The notes beneath the pieces were generated by a model. That model was not told the DNA's origin, did no database searches, and worked only from the letters and a program-made list of their open reading frames with translations. The position numbers and the translations under genes are program-made. Positions 43,701 to 54,219 of a DNA stretch of 64,000 nt are shown piece after piece (position 1 is the first letter of the stretch; each line of letters opens with the position of its first letter). The DNA is from Agrostemma githago (Eukaryota > Streptophyta > Magnoliopsida > Caryophyllales > Caryophyllaceae), in contig OY288253.1 of the NCBI GenBank assembly GCA_958450325.1, positions 65,155,612 through 65,219,611 of the forward strand, written 5' to 3'.

Positions 43701-45575
43701 GCAGGTTTCTATAAAGCCGACTTTCATCAATTTGTCGACCTCACACCGGATGGCGTCGTCCTTTTCTGCCGACATGCTTCTCTTCTTCTGCTTCACTGGT
43801 CGGAAAGCAGGATCGACGTTTAGCCTGTGTACTGTCACCTCCGGGTCTACCCCTGTCATTTCATCAGCTGAGTATGCGAACACGTCGGTGTTAGCCTTTA
43901 GGAGGCTGACGAGGCGTTCTTGGTAGCTTGGATCTAAGCCGGTTCCTATGAGGACGGACCGGCCCGGCTCTAGGTCTATCGCCATGCTCTCTCCGTCTGG
44001 CTCTATGCGCTCGGAGTCGGGATCGTTCGTCCCTTTCATCTTGAGGGTTTTGGGGGCCGGTTGTCCTTGCTCGGTGTCGGGGGCGGCTTTTCTCTTTCCC
44101 TTCATTTCTTCTTGGGATCGCTTGCGAGCTACCGAGTTACAACTTTTGGCAGAGTCTTGGTCTCCGTGCAGCTTTCCCTCGGTGTTCCTGTTAGTGACGT
44201 ATGCCAGCGTCAGGGCGCGTATGGATACCAAGGCGTGTATTCCATCCAGGGTTATCCGGCCTATTAACGCATTGTAGGCGGATTTGGCGTTGACTACTAC
44301 GAATTGGGCCGTGGTTGTCTTTGCGTCGTCTCCTTCCCCGAACGTGACCGGTAGGTCGATAGTTCCCATGGGAACGACTCCGGTCCCAGAAAATCCGTAC
44401 AGGGCGTCGGCCGTTGGGTTGAGATGCCGTTTGTCGAAACCCATTTGCTCGAACGCCTCTTTGTACAGCAGGTTAGTGTAGGCGTCCGTGTCTATCATGC
44501 ATCTTTTGACTGTGTGGTCGCCTATCTTGATGGCCAATACCAGGGGGTCACTATGGGGGTAAGTTACTCGCTTGTAGTCTTCTGCCGTGACGCTGAGAGT
44601 TGGGACGGCTTTTTCCCTAGATTCGTTGGTGTAGTGTATATGACGGGCTAGCTCTCTTAAGTGGTTTTTAATCTGCCTCCTGCTGGTTCCGGCTTCATGC
44701 CCCCTTTCACCCACTGTATTTATGACGTTGTGTTCTTTTCCTTTATCGGCTCTTTCCCTGGGATTGCCAGTAACCGTACCTCGGCCATAATTGTTGCCGG
44801 TGTTGTTATTGACGGCGATGCGCTGGCCTCTGGCTTCATATGCCGCCAGCGAGCCGCGACGTATGAGGTCCTCAATTTCGTCTTTCAGATTCCGACACTC
44901 CTCTGTTGTGTGCCCTGTTTGGTCGTGAAAAGCGCAGTATTTCTTCGGATCTGCGTGAGCTCCGGGTCTGATGGGTCGTGGGACTCCCCACTTTTTGTTG
45001 TTCTTCTCTATCTCGTAGATTTCTGCCCGGGGTCGGGTCAGCGCGGTGTAACGGTCGAATCTTTCCCTGCGCCCTCCCTCCGACCTTTTTTCCCCGCGGC
45101 TCCTGTTCGGTACTCTTTGGGGCTCCTTTTGACCTGTCGGGCTCCGAGGTTTTTCTAAAGGCGGACGTCGGACCCTTGGTGGTGAGGGGTCTTCCTGCCG
45201 CGCTTTGTAGTCTTCCTCATTCATATATCCTTCCGCGATTCGCCGGGCTTCGACCAGCGAGGTAGGTCTCTCTCTGAGTAAGTGGCTCTTGAGAGGTCCT
45301 TCTGTCATCGTATGGGTCAAGGCGCAGGCGGCCGTCGACGCATCGATTGTCCGTATTTGTTGACACTCCAAGTCGAATCTCCTAACATACTCCCTAATGG
45401 TCTCTTTTGGCCCTTGTTTCATGGTCATCAGATCCACCGTTACGATCTGCCTGCGCCGACTCCCTGCATACTGGTCTATGAAGGCCGTGCTGAGGCCTCT
45501 GAAACTTCGAATGGATTCTCGGGGCAAACCTCGGAACCAGAGTGGTGGGGAACATCCGGCACCACACCGCGTCAT
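40782..45575 (-). CDS. Gag C-terminal part and pol of the Tat element (1597 codons)
   Basis: An uninterrupted frame. Residues about 10-130 are the rest of the gag core (IRSFRGLSTAFIDQYAG). Near 212 is a C/H motif, YCAFHDQTGHTTEEC, where a zinc knuckle would be. The protease site near 362 reads MIDTDAYTNLLY instead of the usual D-T/S-G, a Gly to Asp change (codon 44484-44486). RT: VDFTNLNKACPKDCYPLP, FLDAFSGYHQ and catalytic YVDD at 43329-43340 (residue 746). After a first, degenerate RNase H-like domain comes a second with FTDGSS (about 1027), NNEAEYEA, STDSQLV and NNRADALS. Integrase: HSGMCGHH and CRNC zinc motif (about 1250-1290), then WGMDILGP (Asp 1320), VFDHGRQF and TNGQAEAANK for the D,D,E triad. 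The product would make and integrate cDNA in cytoplasmic particles and the nucleus. RT and integrase look intact; the protease is doubtful. Confidence 0.95.
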   Translation of the reverse strand: MTRCGAGCSPPLWFRGLPRESIRSFRGLSTAFIDQYAGSRRRQIVTVDLMTMKQGPKETIREYVRRFDLECQQIRTIDASTAACALTHTMTEGPLKSHLLRERPTSLVEARRIAEGYMNEEDYKARQEDPSPPRVRRPPLEKPRSPTGQKEPQRVPNRSRGEKRSEGGRRERFDRYTALTRPRAEIYEIEKNNKKWGVPRPIRPGAHADPKKYCAFHDQTGHTTEECRNLKDEIEDLIRRGSLAAYEARGQRIAVNNNTGNNYGRGTVTGNPRERADKGKEHNVINTVGERGHEAGTSRRQIKNHLRELARHIHYTNESREKAVPTLSVTAEDYKRVTYPHSDPLVLAIKIGDHTVKRCMIDTDAYTNLLYKEAFEQMGFDKRHLNPTADALYGFSGTGVVPMGTIDLPVTFGEGDDAKTTTAQFVVVNAKSAYNALIGRITLDGIHALVSIRALTLAYVTNRNTEGKLHGDQDSAKSCNSVARKRSQEEMKGKRKAAPDTEQGQPAPKTLKMKGTNDPDSERIEPDGESMAIDLEPGRSVLIGTGLDPSYQERLVSLLKANTDVFAYSADEMTGVDPEVTVHRLNVDPAFRPVKQKKRSMSAEKDDAIRCEVDKLMKVGFIETCNYPEWLTNVVMVKKSSGAWRMCVDFTNLNKACPKDCYPLPRIDQLVDATSGHTMLSFLDAFSGYHQVFLWEPDRVKCAFITSAGTFMYKMMPFGLKNAGATYQRLVNKIFKGQRGRNMEIYVDDAIVKSKTDGEHLDDLRETFQSLRKYKMKLNPQKCTFGVRSGKFLGFLVSARGIDANPEKVQAIQDLPEPRTIKDIQRLTGRMAALARFISRAADKSTPFFGVLKGNKHFKWGEEQKTAFANLKEHLKTLPTLARPIEGEKLYVYIAVTNVTVSAVILREEEKAQQPVYFISHALGPAEKNYPMVEKAAYAIVVAARKLRPYFDAHPVTVLTNMPLEKALEKFEKSGRMLKWAVELSGLGITYQSRTAIKAQALADFIAECSHSEDDDPPSEAWEAFTDGSSTSNGSGAGVVLTSPDGEEFEHALRFAFQASNNEAEYEAVLAGIHLARAAGAKRIVLSTDSQLVVNQINGEYEAREPSMALYLKKVKEELSQLQSYEIKQVPRSQNNRADALSKLASSSLQDIRRSVWVDVRQEKTIAATKDGQDDILNIERESDDDWRTPIIEYILSKQLPRDPATAKRMPTIASRYMILDGQLYKRGTAAPILRCLKPEEAAEVLDDIHSGMCGHHIGGRNLAHKAVRAGYYWPTAIHDARELTKKCRNCQIHSPVIHAPARDLQPILSPIPFAQWGMDILGPFPAATGNRKFVIVAVDYFSKWIEAEAVPNITEPAVRKVIWRNVITRFGVPKVLVFDHGRQFDNPPLREWLGGFGTAVAYSAVCHPQTNGQAEAANKQILNGLRKMLEDLKGRWADELPSVLWSLRTTQKAATGHSPFGLVYGAEALLPIEARIPSARSKYYESDRNEAAMEEALDLVEETREEARVNLVAYQQRMRKAYNRRVNHRMFQVGDLVLRKSAAVGKANEHGKLSANWEGPYEVTKVLGPSTYKLKDGEGRDLPSHWNADTVMRYYV

Positions 45576-46644
45576 CGAGCTCGTACATGGCCATGTAACT
45601 CTCGTATGTCGCCAAGTGGTCCTCCGGGTCGGCGGTTCCGTCGAACTGGATATTGGGCACCTTCACCCTGGGCATGGGGTGCTCCGTAATCTCTGGGTGA
45701 AATGGCGATACTGTCGGCCGTCCTCTCTTTGGCGCTTTCATGCCGGGCGCTGTTAGTTTAGATTCGCCCTTCCCTTCCTCTTGGGAGGTAGGCGTGTCTC
45801 TGCCTGATTGGTACGTCACGAATGTTTCTCGCCCGGGGGAATTTTCCCGGGGCGTGGACCTATTTTCCCGGGCAACGTTGCTCGTTAGCCGGGTGAATAC
45901 CAAGCTTCGTTCTTCGGGGTTGGCGTACCTTCTTTCGCGTTCCCTAGGGCCCAGCCGGTCTTGGACGGTCTTCGCAGGCCTCCCATCCCTTTCTCTCTGG
46001 CCCAGGCGGTGATGAACCGTCCTCTGGGGGCTGTGACTTTTCCTGGCCTTCCGGGTGCCGGGACCCAGCCGGTTATGTATGGTTGGGGTATGACTTCGGC
46101 TTCTTTCGCGGTGTCTGCTGCCTGTGGAAGACTCGCTGTCCTTTCTTCCGATGCCGGTTAGTGTGGGTGTGCCCGAGTCCGTCCTTCGGCGGGACGGCGA
46201 GGGTTCCGTGGACCGTCGGCGATGGCGTAGCCTGATATGTTCATCATCCAGGCGCCTACTCTTCTCCAGGTATCGCTGTTTCCTTTCTTCCAGCATCATC
46301 TTTCCCGGCAGTTCAGGGAAGAGTTCTCTTGGAGAAATGTTGGTTCTTTGGAAGATCCCGGTGACAGGCCTGGGGGTTTCTTTCGCGCGTCGTGCGGTCG
46401 GGGTCGACGGGGTCGCCGCCCCTAGAAGGGCAGCGAGGAAAAGCTGAGCAGCGGATAGCTGCTCGGGGGTGAAGGCGTTCAAGGAAACGATTGCGGGGGG
46501 CACCGCTGCTGGCGTGGACGTTGAGGCCAGGTGGCCTTTGCCCCTGTCCTTGTCTCGGGCTTGGCCCTCCGGTGGGGAGGCTCTTAAGACCTCGAGCTCG
46601 GCTTCCGTCTCAACAGGGGTGTCCGCGGTGTCGCGAGTTGCCAT
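45394..46644 (-). pseudogene. Gag N-terminal part of the Tat element, frameshifted from pol
   Basis: The ATG at 46644 opens 416 codons. The first part has NAFTPEQLSAAQLFLAALLG, also found in decayed form near 56345. A long Arg/Ser/Glu-rich stretch follows (RRRSTEPSPSRRRTD, with three repeats around HHRLGQRERDGR), and then the start of the gag core (MAMYELDDAVWCRMFPTTL). After MFPTTL, near 45540, the homologous reading jumps to the frame of the downstream ORF (WFRGLP). A short deletion including a frame change is the simplest reason, since the usual residues between MFPTTL and WF are also missing. The last 45 codons in this frame are therefore out-of-frame readthrough. Originally gag and pol were probably one frame of about 2000 codons. 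Confidence 0.85.
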
Positions 46645-46700
46645 TATGATGTTTTGACGATTTTTCTTTCTTAGAGCAGGGAGCTTTTTTGTTCAAGCGG

Positions 46701-46718
46701 TCCCCACAGACGTCGCCA
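46701..46718 (-). promoter_or_regulatory. Primer binding site of the Tat element
   Basis: On the minus strand TGGCGACGTCTGTGGGGA, three bases inside the LTR. The complement ends in CCA like a tRNA. The decayed relative has TGGCGCCCTCTGTGAGGA at the same place. I could not name the tRNA. Confidence 0.8.
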
Positions 46719-46721
46719 AAT

Positions 46722-47143
46722 TGTTTGGGTGTCAAACAATCGAAGGCCTCCCGCCGGATATGGCCGGCAATCTTCCTCTCCCTCCTGGTATGCCCTGAAC
46801 TCCGGACCTGCACAGGGAGCAAACAAGGACCTCGGAGGGATTCCGAGGTTGCCTCTCCAACCCTCAAGTCAGTGGTGTGGATTGGGGGGTAAAGGTCAGA
46901 TTATGGAGGATATTACTTAGCTTTTTTAGAGAGGTGATATGTCGTATGTCTGTGATCCCCCTTTGAGGTGGATGTCTTCCGGGTATTTATAGGATTCGGG
47001 ACATGGAGGTCGGCCGGCGGACCCTAAGCCAGATCGAAGACCTTCCTCCGGCTGGAGGGGGCCGGTGGGCCTTAGCTCGCAGGGTGACGATCAGTCATGA
47101 TGCCTCCGGCTACCGACCATGCCTGTGGTGCCGACCCCCGTCA
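46722..47143 (-). repeat. 5' LTR of the Tat element
   Basis: 422 bp. TATAAATA on the minus strand at 46984-46991 is the promoter for gag-pol. About seven differences from the 3' LTR. Confidence 0.95.
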
Positions 47144-47148
47144 TCAAT

Positions 47149-48839
47149 CATTCATACAAACCGCACGCACGCTCATTTTAGGCTCGGACAAGCGTGCACT
47201 CCGCACTCCCGAATCGTCATATAGTTAAAATCAAGTTTGCCCTTCTTTGTAACTAAACCCCGACAACTGCACCAAATGAAACAGTGATTAACTCAAATCA
47301 CCAACAATTATTTGCGTCTTTATATTCTAACAGCCTAACAAAGTTTTGGTTAAATCTAATGTTTGCGTGGATTTGTTGTTCATGGTTATATGTTTTGTTT
47401 ATAATCATTTTTTAAATGAATTGTGTATGATTTGTTTTGATAATGGATGTTTCCCTCCAAGGATTTCTTTAATTTTCATACACCCGGTAACTTGTTACTA
47501 CGATTAGGATTTAATAAATAAAGCACGAGTATGTTAGGATTTAACAATTGTCGTCATATTTTCCGATCCGTTGTTTTTATTTATTAGAAAATGGAATGCG
47601 GGTTGTTACTTGTTACGTTGAACAACTCTTGGGTTAGATGATTCCACCTCAGATTTTTGAAAGAAAATTCCGGTCATTACGTAGGTATACTGGCGGTAAG
47701 AAGCAACGAGGGCTTTTCGATCCGTCTCTGGTAGATAACACTAAAAGAACAATCCAGTTAATTTGGTTCTTCTGGTCGGAAATTCACAAGCTTCACATGA
47801 AGTCTTCCTCTGCTTGACCACTTGCTGCGTTGGTCGGCAATTGAAACGCAAACACATCTTTTCCGAGATGGCTGCATGCGTACCTACCACTTGCGCGCCC
47901 TTCGGCATTCATGTTCATTTCCCTTGCCCAATGCATAAACAACTTGCATTGGGCCGGCAGCCCTCTTCGTTTCATTCTCACTTTTTACCTACATGAAACT
48001 TGGAAGCACCGTAATGAATGTTATCTTTAGCAACCAGAAAGCCAGCCCTGAAGAAATACTCCACTACGGAGTAATCAGCAATATTAGCACACTCACGATC
48101 CAACAAGCAAGAACAGCTCCATCTCCATCTCCATCTCCATCTCCATCTCCGACATCCAAATCAAATATCATGCTAGCTCGACTCCATCTGTCATGACAAC
48201 TGTGGTCAAGGCACCTAATTTCCCACTAGTACGAGCAACATTGAGAAACATACTCGCCAATTTCTACATTAAAGGAACTTCCAATTAGATGAAAACAATG
48301 CAACAAGCTCAAGAATATGTGTAGATCGAATTAGATCTACTACAGAAGTACAAAGTTGATTGGGGCCAATTAGATCGAATACTAGCTCTAGCTTCAGCTA
48401 ATGGCATAGGCAGACCGCAGACCGCAGACCTGGCCTTCAGCTCACTGGCTTAGTAAGCCTCTACTCTTCGTTTTGGAGACGAGAATAAAAATCCAAAAAA
48501 GAAAAGTACAAAGAACACCGTGACTAGAACTTTTATCTACCATAATAATTACTCAGTACGTGTTTAATAATTTTGACAGTTCCCAATCTACCTGAAAGTA
48601 AATGTGTCCAATATTGAAGTTTTGATATTTCCAATCTGCTGAATGGTTCAAAGATGGCAAGTATTACTACACAAACTTGCGAAGAAACGATAATACATGG
48701 GGAGGAAGAGGAAGGGGGGTCCTCTTCATTATGTTTTTGTTTTTGCATCAGGTGTCTGCAGAATTCACAAAAGTCCATTACATACAACTGCTGATACGCA
48801 GCCAGCAAAATGTGAATTCATAGCCAACGACAACACCTA
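47149..48839. other. Flank between the Tat element and the LIFEGUARD-like gene
   Basis: No recognisable gene or element. A (CCATCT)n-like microsatellite lies at 48119-48150. Bases next to 48839 would be the 3' UTR of the gene on the minus strand; its end cannot be set from sequence. Confidence 0.6.
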
Positions 48840-51601
48840 CTAATTTTCATTCTTCAGCATGCGCAATATGGTCAGGAAGAGGTTCAAGATATCCAGGTAG
48901 AGTGTCACCGATGCCCATATATACTCATCGTAGCTAAACCTTTTGATCAAGTTGTCAGTGTCATAAACAATGTAGCCTGAGAAGACAACGGCACTAAACC
49001 CACCATAGATTAGAACTGATGTAGACCCCAGTGGAAAGAATGCCTGTTGCAGGTATTATTCTAAGTCAGCTTTTGGTTATACTCCAGAATGATATTGATA
49101 ATATTAAGTAAAGAGGGGTAAAAAAATGGGACCTGTAGTAGTCCGGCGACAATGATGCCAACAAGGCTACCAAACAAAACAGGTCCAAGAAAGCTGAAGT
49201 CTTTTCCCTTCTTAGCGGCCCAAAACGTGTAACCCGTCAGTGAGCAGACAACTGCTGCAGTCAAAATCAATGCCTCGAGGACAATTTTGCCTGCACGAAT
49301 CAAATATGCAAAAAGATGAACGAAATAATTTCATAAAAGAAAAGTAGGTGAACTGGCAAAGATATGGCAAAAATGTGAATACTTTCAGTTAATCCTAGGC
49401 AGGCCTCCAATTGATTACAACAAATTTTGAATAAAAATATTTGAAGTAAGAAGGAACAAATAAATATTCAGTGACAAGCTACTTATGTTCTAATTGAGTA
49501 ATTTCTATATAGTATATATAATTATAGTATGTCTCCCTTGTGATGGATATATTCGTTTCAAATCGGTGACGGGTCGGATAATACCACATGAATAGATAAA
49601 GACAAATTAGGGGTAGCAAATTGCTTGTCTTTATCAACCCAAGTGGATATTAATTATGACCCGTCACAAATTTTTGACGAATATACTCGTCATAAACAAG
49701 AATTTGCCATACAATTAAAGCTATTTTAAAAAAATTTGAATGATAACCATACGTTCAAGTGCAACATTTCCCAGATTGTATTCAGAATTTAGGTCCACAT
49801 TTGATAAAGGAAAAAATATATTGCAAACATACCGTCAGTGTTAGCACAAGACACTCCAACTGTGAGACTCAAGCAAATTGTGAACAGTCCGAGAATTATC
49901 AAGTTGTGTGGATGCCTTTGCTGGTAGACATACAACGGCCATAACACTGCGCATAAAGGAGATGGTAGTTGGTAACAAACCATATGCATTCATAAGTACG
50001 ACATGAAGAAAATTTCATAGACCATTATAATAACATTACATGTAGTGTGATAAAAAATATTGTTCTCACAGAAAAATGACATGCCATGCGTGCCACAATA
50101 GGGGACCAAAATTAGATAAGATACATTCTAGTTCAAAGAGACTCTTCATTGAGTAGCACATCAAATTACATAATGGCTAAAGTGTGAGTATAACATCCAA
50201 TTGCTGAACAAAAATACTAGGAAATAGGAATGAACAAGGATGACATGATACTCACACAGGCCCTGCAGCTACCAGTAACGGTGAACTAGTTTCAAATGTA
50301 AAGCCCCAATTAATTCATTACGAATGACTAGGCAATTAATGGTGAAATATCTCTTCTTTTGCATGAGAATAGTACTACGACCATGCCACTAAGATCTTCA
50401 CCCTTTCGATTTTGGGTATTTTCTCTAAGATTTTCTTCTGTCTTTTTCGAGACAAGATACATGGCTAATATTCGACCTTAACCACATATTCCCCTTCCCT
50501 AAAATAGTTCCCAAAAGCAATAGGAAGATCATAGTGAAATAGGGGGAGTAATTTGTAGAAAACAAATCCACGCAGCATTTGTAAGGGGTAGTCAAATGTA
50601 CCACAATGCCTCCACACCTTGTGCATATGATATCGTAAGGGGTAGTCAAATGTACATTGTGTCTACGGTCTAGTAAGGAGTATTCAGCAATTAACGCTAG
50701 CGGCACTCCGTCGCATCATTTAGAACATTGATAAACTCCAAACAAATTTCTCAATAATAGAAGGAAGCCTGAATTCATGAAAAGTGAGCTTGTGTGTCAA
50801 TACACAGAAAAATTATTCCTCGACCATCTCACTCGCTCTGTGATTCACCATTTCGATCTTATCATACCTTAGTATACTTATTTCCAGGTGAATCCCGTGT
50901 GCTTACGCTCAAAATTATTATATGAAATGACATTCAGAATTTCTAATATTTACCCAAGAAATTTCACTATTTATACAAATTCATCAAACACCCTGATGAC
51001 GGATGAATTCATGAAAATTGAGTCAACCTAATCAAGCAAATATCGTACAAAACCACATCATAGCTCTCACATGAAAATCAAACACACCAATCAACCAAAT
51101 CAAATACTAAGACAATCCGTAAACATGATCTAATAAATAATAAGAACGAACGAAATCAAGCAAACCCTAAAATCAAATCGACTATCCGCAACCTTTACGA
51201 AATCAAGCAAACCCTAAAGTCACAACTATTCTTTTCGTTAATCATAGAAAACCAATTCAAATATCAACACAAAAGAAAGAAACATTAAAAAGAAATTGGG
51301 GAAACATACAAACAAGAGGGAAAATGGCGAAAAAGAGGAGGATGGCAGAATTGTCCTGAAGAGTTTGATTGATGGGAGTGTAGAGGACGGTGGCCAGAGA
51401 GACGAGGGTGGTTAAGACAAGCTGAGCGGAGAGGATGCCGTAAACCTTGCGGATGAAACCCCATCGAAGTTGGTTTTCGCCATAGCTTAAACCAGGGTAT
51501 AGCACCTCTCCTTCTTCTATGTCTCCCTTTATCATCTTCACGTTCTCCATCCCCATTGCTGTCGACAATGACGACGACGATGATCCTACGGCTGTATACA
51601 T
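48840..51601 (-). CDS. LFG: LIFEGUARD / Bax-inhibitor-1-like membrane protein, four exons, 255 aa
   Basis: Exons (minus strand): 51601-51310, 49946-49833, 49290-49133, 49043-48840, joined at GT...AG introns in compatible phases, 768 nt with a TAG stop. The protein starts with a Ser-rich, variable tail, then the family signature LYPGLSYGENQLRWGFIRKV. Hydrophobic segments follow in all exons, with HPHNLIILGLF, LTVGVSCANTDG and FWAAKKGKDFSFLGP; the end has YIVYDTDNLIKRFSYDEYIW and YLDILNLFLTILRML. This is the TMBIM/Bax1-I family with about seven membrane spans. Plant LFG proteins sit in ER or related membranes and dampen cell death; some aid powdery-mildew entry in barley and Arabidopsis. Length fits the family (about 240-260 aa). 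All splice sites and the frame are intact, so it is probably functional. I cannot tell which paralogue it is. Intron 1 is 1363 bp; intron 2 carries a MITE. Confidence 0.95.
49525..49700. mobile_element. MITE in intron 2 of the LIFEGUARD-like gene
   Basis: An inverted structure: GATATATTCGT and GGTGACGGGTC, AATA, AGATAAAGACAA on the left are answered on the right by TTGTCTTTATC, GACCCGTCAC and GACGAATATAC. The arms are about 80 bp with a short centre. It could fold into a hairpin in the pre-mRNA. The family is not known. Confidence 0.65.
50579..50656. repeat. 56-bp spaced direct repeat in intron 1
   Basis: GTAAGGGGTAGTCAAATGTAC occurs twice, 56 bp apart (with a 1-base limit on exact ends). 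Otherwise intron 1 (49947-51309) shows nothing coding. Confidence 0.6.
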
Positions 51602-51726
51602 TTTTACGGGAGGAGGAGGAGGAATGATGGAAGCAAATTTGGGGATGAAAATATGAATTACAGATCTACGAAGAATAGGGGTGCTTTATTTGGGGTTCAA
51701 CTACTGGAATGTTGACTTGTCGGTTG
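51602..51726 (-). promoter_or_regulatory. 5' flank of the LIFEGUARD-like gene
   Basis: Presumed 5' UTR and proximal promoter. It is only about 125 bp long before a MITE-like sequence begins. No clear TATA box is seen. Confidence 0.35.
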
Positions 51727-52081
51727 CATCACATCCTCATCCAAGAATGATTTTTTCATTCTTGGATAGGAACTATCTCATTACTTTTATCCTATAAAAG
51801 AACGGTTTAAGAATGAAGTTTCTATTTTTCAGTATTCCCAACATATTTCATTGTTCCATTCATTCATTTATACATCTCTTTAATTTATTTTATACATCTC
51901 TTTAATTTATTTTAATATTAATATTTTTATCATGGGGACTCACGATTTTCATTCCTCACTTCATTCTTTTAAAACAATGAAGAATGGTTTTCCATAGATG
52001 GAGGAAGCATTTTTCTCCATTCACCTCCAAGAATGGAGAATGGAGAATGGAGAATGGAGAATGGAGGATGGATGGGGATGC
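51727..52081. mobile_element. MITE-like element upstream of the LIFEGUARD-like gene
   Basis: GCATCACATCCTCATCCA on the left and, reversed, GCATCCCCATCCATCC on the right form imperfect inverted ends. Inside are inverted AAGAATGA/TCATTCTT motifs, and near the right end five units of GGAGAATGGA (52023-52067). The limits are tentative. Confidence 0.4.
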
Positions 52082-54219
52082 TCTCAGAGTTTGGGATCAT
52101 GTGGACGCTGTCACCCGTGATTCGATCCCGCGTTTGGGATGAAATCTCGAACCAATTCCACTCTGCGAAATGCGTTAGGTGTCGTGTTTGATGAAGTGAG
52201 TGCTATTTACGTTTTTGCTGACGATGTGATTGTAAATATTTAGTGATAAAACTTCGATTGTGATGTTGGAGTCGCCACCGAACAACTATGAGATGTTCGA
52301 AAACCAAGAGTCAACTTTGATCCATATTAAAAAAACCGAATGACATAGATATTGCGGGGCATTTGGTTCACTGAATATAGGTATCAGGTATGAGTTTAAA
52401 ATGAACCAAATTCATACCTTATGCAGGAAGGTAGTGCACAATGAAAGGGCTCGTTTGGTTACTCCTCTAATTCCCAGGAAGTGCAAGATCTCATTAATTG
52501 CATCATTATCATAGAGTTGTTTGGTTGTCCATTTCATGGGAATTATCACTTCCCAAAAAAAATTATTCCTCCATAATGAGGGAAGTCACTCACCAAGCTC
52601 CCTTGATGTGTACAACTTCCCGCATGAACTCATATCTCTCATTGCACTAAAATACGGAGTAACATTTTTGTAATTCGATTCGCATGGAATACAAATTCAT
52701 GTGAATTTAAATTTTCGATAACTTCATTTTTCCATGGTGAACCAAACGATTCCAAAAATGAGACTTTGGAATTAGAAGTCATCGCAAACAGAGACACACA
52801 ATGCGTACTAAGGATGACAATGGGTAGGGTCCTATAAGACCCGGTGTTTCGTACGTTGGACCACCCGACTCGAACCCGTCATGGTCTAAAATGTTTGGAC
52901 CCGTATCCGATGGGTATTTTTAGATCCGTGGGTCTCCGTTAAAATTAGAAGGCATCAGAGATTCACACAGCCAACATTTATGGCGAGGATTGATCCATTT
53001 TGGGTTGGGCTACATTCTCCCTCTGGTCTAATCAACTTCATACATTTGGTTTTGAACACGATTCATCCCTTATTCACAAAAACAAAAACCAATGGGCAAT
53101 ATAGTCTTTTCAACTTTTCCGTCAAATTCTACTCCTTCATTACCTAAATTGGGCTTGACAAATAAGTTTTTGTCCAAATTCATTACAAGCCCAATTGTTA
53201 AATGTTTATCCATACAATAACCTAAATCTTTATTATCTCTATCAATTCTACCTATCACATATATTGGATAAAAAATAATTGTAACATAATAAATAAAAAT
53301 CTATTCCATACTTTTTAATATACATGTCAAATGGGTCGAATCAGTTACGTCATACGGGATGAGAAAATTACGTGTCGGGTCAAATAAATGTCATTGGTCG
53401 GGTTAAAGTCAGGATACTGCGCATATATAATTTTCGATGCCCTACATTTTATCAGTTAAAAATACAAGTAATTTTTTAATATTAATCGTACTTGATACCA
53501 CTAAGGTTATTAAATTAAATAATTACCGAATTTTATAAGTAAAAAATTGTACAACACTATATTATTCGATAAATATTTTATCATTAAATGCTATAAGATT
53601 TATCTAAGATTATTTTTTTTATTACTTTTGTAATTTATAACATTAAAGTTGATAAGTTTTTTATTATTATTTAAAATTTAATATATGATAATTTTAATGA
53701 CACATCATGGATAATCAGGTCGGGTTTTGACGAAACATTTTGGGTTCAAGCCAAAGGGATCACGAGTCAAAATTTAGGGTCTTACTCTTGAATCTAAAAT
53801 AATGGGTCAAATTTACAAGTCGAGTCAAATTTGGACAGATCTATAAATTTAAAAATCCACTTCTTCATAATCCCTAAAATTTAGAAACAAATTATTTTCC
53901 TTAAAATATTCTACTAAAAATTTACGAAGTTTTGTTTAGTCTTTTCTAATATAGGTACGATAATGAATAAACATAACGAAAATAGTAAGGTTGAATGTGA
54001 TCTAAAATGAAAAGTATTTTTTTCATAATTAAAAAAAGCGTGAACATTATATCATATTTATTATATGAGTGATGCGTTACTAATTTTATACTTATTTCAT
54101 CCAAATATATTATTAATTCTATACAAAAAGACAAGGTAGTGACTAATTTAATACTCATTTCATCATAATAAAATGTTACTCTATACAGAAAAAAAGATAA
54201 TGAAAAAATAATTATTTTT
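52082..54219. other. Repeat debris without a gene
   Basis: TTGGAGTCGCCACCGAAC (52266-52283) matches the LTR of the outer element near 2875. GGGCTCGTTTGGTTACTCC (52446) and AACCAAACGATTCC (about 52741) resemble MITE ends facing each other. 52820-53440 and 53700-53850 hold repeats of GGGT/ACCC phrases. The rest is AT-rich. No gene is seen. Confidence 0.45.

Larger units (their letters stand above)
35096..47143 (-). mobile_element. Full-length Tat-lineage Ty3/gypsy retrotransposon with opposite-strand genes
   Basis: TCAAT duplications lie at 35091-35095 and 47144-47148. The LTRs are 421 bp (35096-35516) and 422 bp (46722-47143) and differ by roughly seven substitutions and one indel by eye. The PBS lies by the right LTR, so the element reads on the minus strand. 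Order in the element: gag, protease, RT, RNase H, second RNase H, integrase, a 75-bp repeat array, then a region with two ORFs on the opposite strand, then PPT and 3' LTR. Two RNase H domains and extra ORFs between pol and 3' LTR are known hallmarks of the Tat lineage. A gag frameshift and a changed protease motif suggest it is now defective. Confidence 0.95.

Noticed and set aside
43121..46657. Many plus-strand ORFs of 60-165 codons
   Set aside because: They are shadows opposite the gag-pol frames of the Tat element.
47763..48196. Short ORFs downstream of the LIFEGUARD-like gene
   Set aside because: No similarity, no splice-consistent extension, and one includes a simple-sequence run.
53070..53258. 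62-codon minus-strand ORF with a copia-like flavour
   Set aside because: Too short, no catalytic motif and no neighbouring element ends.
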